A stretch of DNA of 41,088 nucleotides from Alphaproteobacteria bacterium (GTDB taxonomy: Bacteria; Pseudomonadota; Alphaproteobacteria; RF32; CAG-239): contig JAFVEP010000070.1 in NCBI GenBank assembly GCA_017475935.1, forward strand, positions 1 to 41,088, in the 5' to 3' direction. Below, piece after piece: positions 40,197-41,088 of the stretch. The position numbers and the translations under genes were made by a program. Position 1 is the stretch's first letter, and each line of letters starts with the position of its first letter. A model generated the notes under the pieces. The model made no database searches. It had not been told where the DNA came from and was given only the letters and a program-made list of their open reading frames with translations.

Positions 40197-40715
40197 TTAT
40201 CGCATGCCGATTTTTTGCAATGTTTTCATAACATTTTCTTTGTTGCGTTTTTTTATCGGTCGGATCGGGCAACCGGCATAAACCGTCCATGGCTCGAATT
40301 TGTATCCGCATGGAACATAGCTCATGGCACCGATGGTGACGCCTTCGGGGATGTTATTGTTTGGCATGATAACCGTGTTGGTTCCGACGCCTGTGTATTT
40401 TCCCAACTTGACGGGGCCCTGTATTTCTTTGACCTCAGCAATGGAGTGTGTAACGAGCTCGTTGACGTAATCATTGGTTGATAGCCAGATTTTGACGCCG
40501 GCGGCCAAGCTTGAACAACTTCCCATTTCAAAGGTATATTTTCCATCACCGCCGGCAATATATACTCCAGGAGCTATTTCGCAATCGGAACCGATTTTGC
40601 ATGCTGCTGAAATGCGACAGAAATCAGCAATACGGACATTGTCGCCGACTTCGATCAATTCAGGCTTTTTAATAATGACATATTCACCTAAAATAAAGTT
40701 TTTTCCATATTTCAT
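40197..40715 (-). CDS. Hexapeptide-repeat (left-handed beta-helix) acyltransferase
   Basis: A 172-residue trimeric acyltransferase-like protein. Hexapeptide turns are seen along the chain: GDNVRIADFCRISAACKIGS then DCEIAPGVYIAGG, and later VKLGKYTGVGTNTVIMPNNN followed by IPEGVTIGAMSYV. The end is VYAGCPIRPIKKRNKENV, as in sugar O-acetyltransferases (WbbJ/maltose acetyltransferase group). It probably acetylates a sugar of a surface polysaccharide or a nucleotide sugar. GGAGG lies before the ATG. It is convergent with glgA, ending 29 nt from it. Confidence 0.8.
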   Translation of the reverse strand: MKYGKNFILGEYVIIKKPELIEVGDNVRIADFCRISAACKIGSDCEIAPGVYIAGGDGKYTFEMGSCSSLAAGVKIWLSTNDYVNELVTHSIAEVKEIQGPVKLGKYTGVGTNTVIMPNNNIPEGVTIGAMSYVPCGYKFEPWTVYAGCPIRPIKKRNKENVMKTLQKIGMR

Positions 40716-40732
40716 ATTTTCCTCCGGGCTGT

Positions 40733-40744
40733 GTTATATATAAC
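40733..40744. promoter_or_regulatory. Perfect 12-bp palindrome upstream of the acyltransferase gene
   Basis: GTTATATATAAC (40733-40744) is a perfect palindrome 18 nt upstream of the acyltransferase ATG, inside a wider GCTG...CAGC frame. It may be an operator or simply contain the -10 box of that gene. Confidence 0.3.
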
Positions 40745-40851
40745 AGCATGACAGATATTTTTCAGAATGGCAAATCAACAAATGTTATCATATGTTTCAT
40801 GGAGGTATAATGCGCCGGAAAAAAGTTTTTTGGTTAAAGATGAAAAAAATA

Positions 40852-40880
40852 TTGACAAGAGGACAAGCTTAGTATATAAG
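40852..40880 (+). promoter_or_regulatory. Promoter of the tRNA-Thr fragment
   Basis: A perfect TTGACA (40852-40857) is 17 bp from TATAAG (40875-40880), 15 nt before the first tRNA base; it looks intact. Confidence 0.7.
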
Positions 40881-40894
40881 CATCTCGAGTGTAA

Positions 40895-40938
40895 GCCAAC
40901 ATAGCTCAGTTGGTAGAGCTACTGATTTGTAATCAGCG
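40895..40938 (+). pseudogene. Interrupted tRNA-Thr (TGT), 5' part only
   Basis: The sequence follows a normal tRNA-Thr from the acceptor GCCAACA, through the D arm (GCTCAGTTGGTAGAGC) to the anticodon arm CTGA-TTTGTAA-TCAG with anticodon TGT. After 40937 the match ends: no variable loop, T arm or acceptor 3' strand is found in the remaining 150 bases, which are AT-rich. The promoter is intact. It may be a pseudogene, an integration junction, a split by an intron or other insertion whose far side lies outside the window, or an assembly error. Confidence 0.75.
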
Positions 40939-41088
40939 AACAATTTTCCAAACAATCAAAAAATATTTAATAAAATCAATATGTTATGCAATTTATTTTT
41001 TGCATAAACCACCGCTTTTTTGCCCGAGTGAGCGCCGAGTGAGTGAATTTAATACTGTTGCCTACAATTCTATTCATTTTAATACATA

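Noticed and set aside
40810-40872. A 20-codon frame after GGAGG, just before the tRNA-Thr fragment.
   Set aside because: It runs through the tRNA promoter boxes and has a plain Lys/Arg-rich low-complexity reading; most likely chance.
1-41088. CRISPR arrays, insertion sequences, prophage genes or toxin-antitoxin pairs.
   Set aside because: No regularly spaced repeats, transposase, integrase or phage structural gene is seen; the small genes do not form a recognisable toxin-antitoxin pair.

Overview
The window looks like a stretch of chromosome from a low-GC, probably host-associated or uncultured Alphaproteobacterium. The evidence is a SAM-II type riboswitch (a mainly alphaproteobacterial class) in front of metK, alphaproteobacterial-looking tRNA-Pro and elongator tRNA-Met genes, a Gram-negative envelope gene set (FadL-type porin, OmpH/Skp-like protein, MsbA-like exporter) and AT-rich DNA with good Shine-Dalgarno sites. 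The lineage is an inference from these features; no 16S gene or database search is available.

Layout. 1-2870: tRNA-Pro, its terminator, a GC-rich hairpin-dense noncoding patch closed by a second terminator, a 33-codon gene remnant, a leaderless S41 peptidase, then about 600 bp without a convincing gene. 2869-4188: a two-gene redox unit (4-Cys flavodoxin-fold protein plus a rubredoxin-like protein missing half its metal site) and a small DUF2934-like protein with a histone-H1-like tail. 4466-10891: glgB-glgX-malQ, a tightly packed glycogen branching/debranching/remodelling operon. 10955-14904: an unrecognised helical protein facing an operon of MTA/SAH nucleosidase and a GT-C-like membrane protein. 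14905-16083: a divergent control region with a SAM-II riboswitch feeding a short, divergent metK. 16206-18722: MsbA-like ABC exporter, a PH-domain membrane protein and a small basic protein. 18851-22085: MerR regulator, CoA-disulfide reductase/rhodanese fusion, GNAT acetyltransferase and metallo-beta-lactamase hydrolase in one operon. 22142-29414: tRNA-Met, YbhN-like flippase coupled to a Sel1-repeat protein, Uup ABC-F ATPase, OmpH-like protein, dgkA-hemW, and an APH-family phosphotransferase. 29407-37950: rnd, aspS, a secreted ankyrin protein, a small basic protein with an 81-bp internal duplication, an FxLYD-like membrane protein, a solitary PilT/GspE-like ATPase, a FadL-type porin and grpE. 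38131-40715: an enlarged glgA-like glycogen synthase and a hexapeptide-repeat acyltransferase. The window ends with a tRNA-Thr gene cut off after its anticodon arm.

How the genes work together. Four genes (glgB, glgX, malQ, glgA) cover synthesis, branching, debranching and maltodextrin remodelling of glycogen, but glgA is about 27 kb away from the others and neither glgC nor glgP is in the window. metK and mtnN diverge from one regulatory region and form the two ends of SAM use (synthesis, and clearance of MTA/SAH); only the metK side carries the riboswitch. The MerR operon joins a thiol/persulfide reductase fused to a rhodanese with a glyoxalase-II-like hydrolase, which fits reactive sulfur or aldehyde stress.

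No CRISPR array, insertion sequence or obvious phage gene is seen. No clearly new multi-gene system stands out. The most unusual items are the SAM-II/short-MetK unit, the interrupted tRNA-Thr, the half-rubredoxin pair, the MerR sulfur-stress operon and the noncoding patch behind tRNA-Pro.
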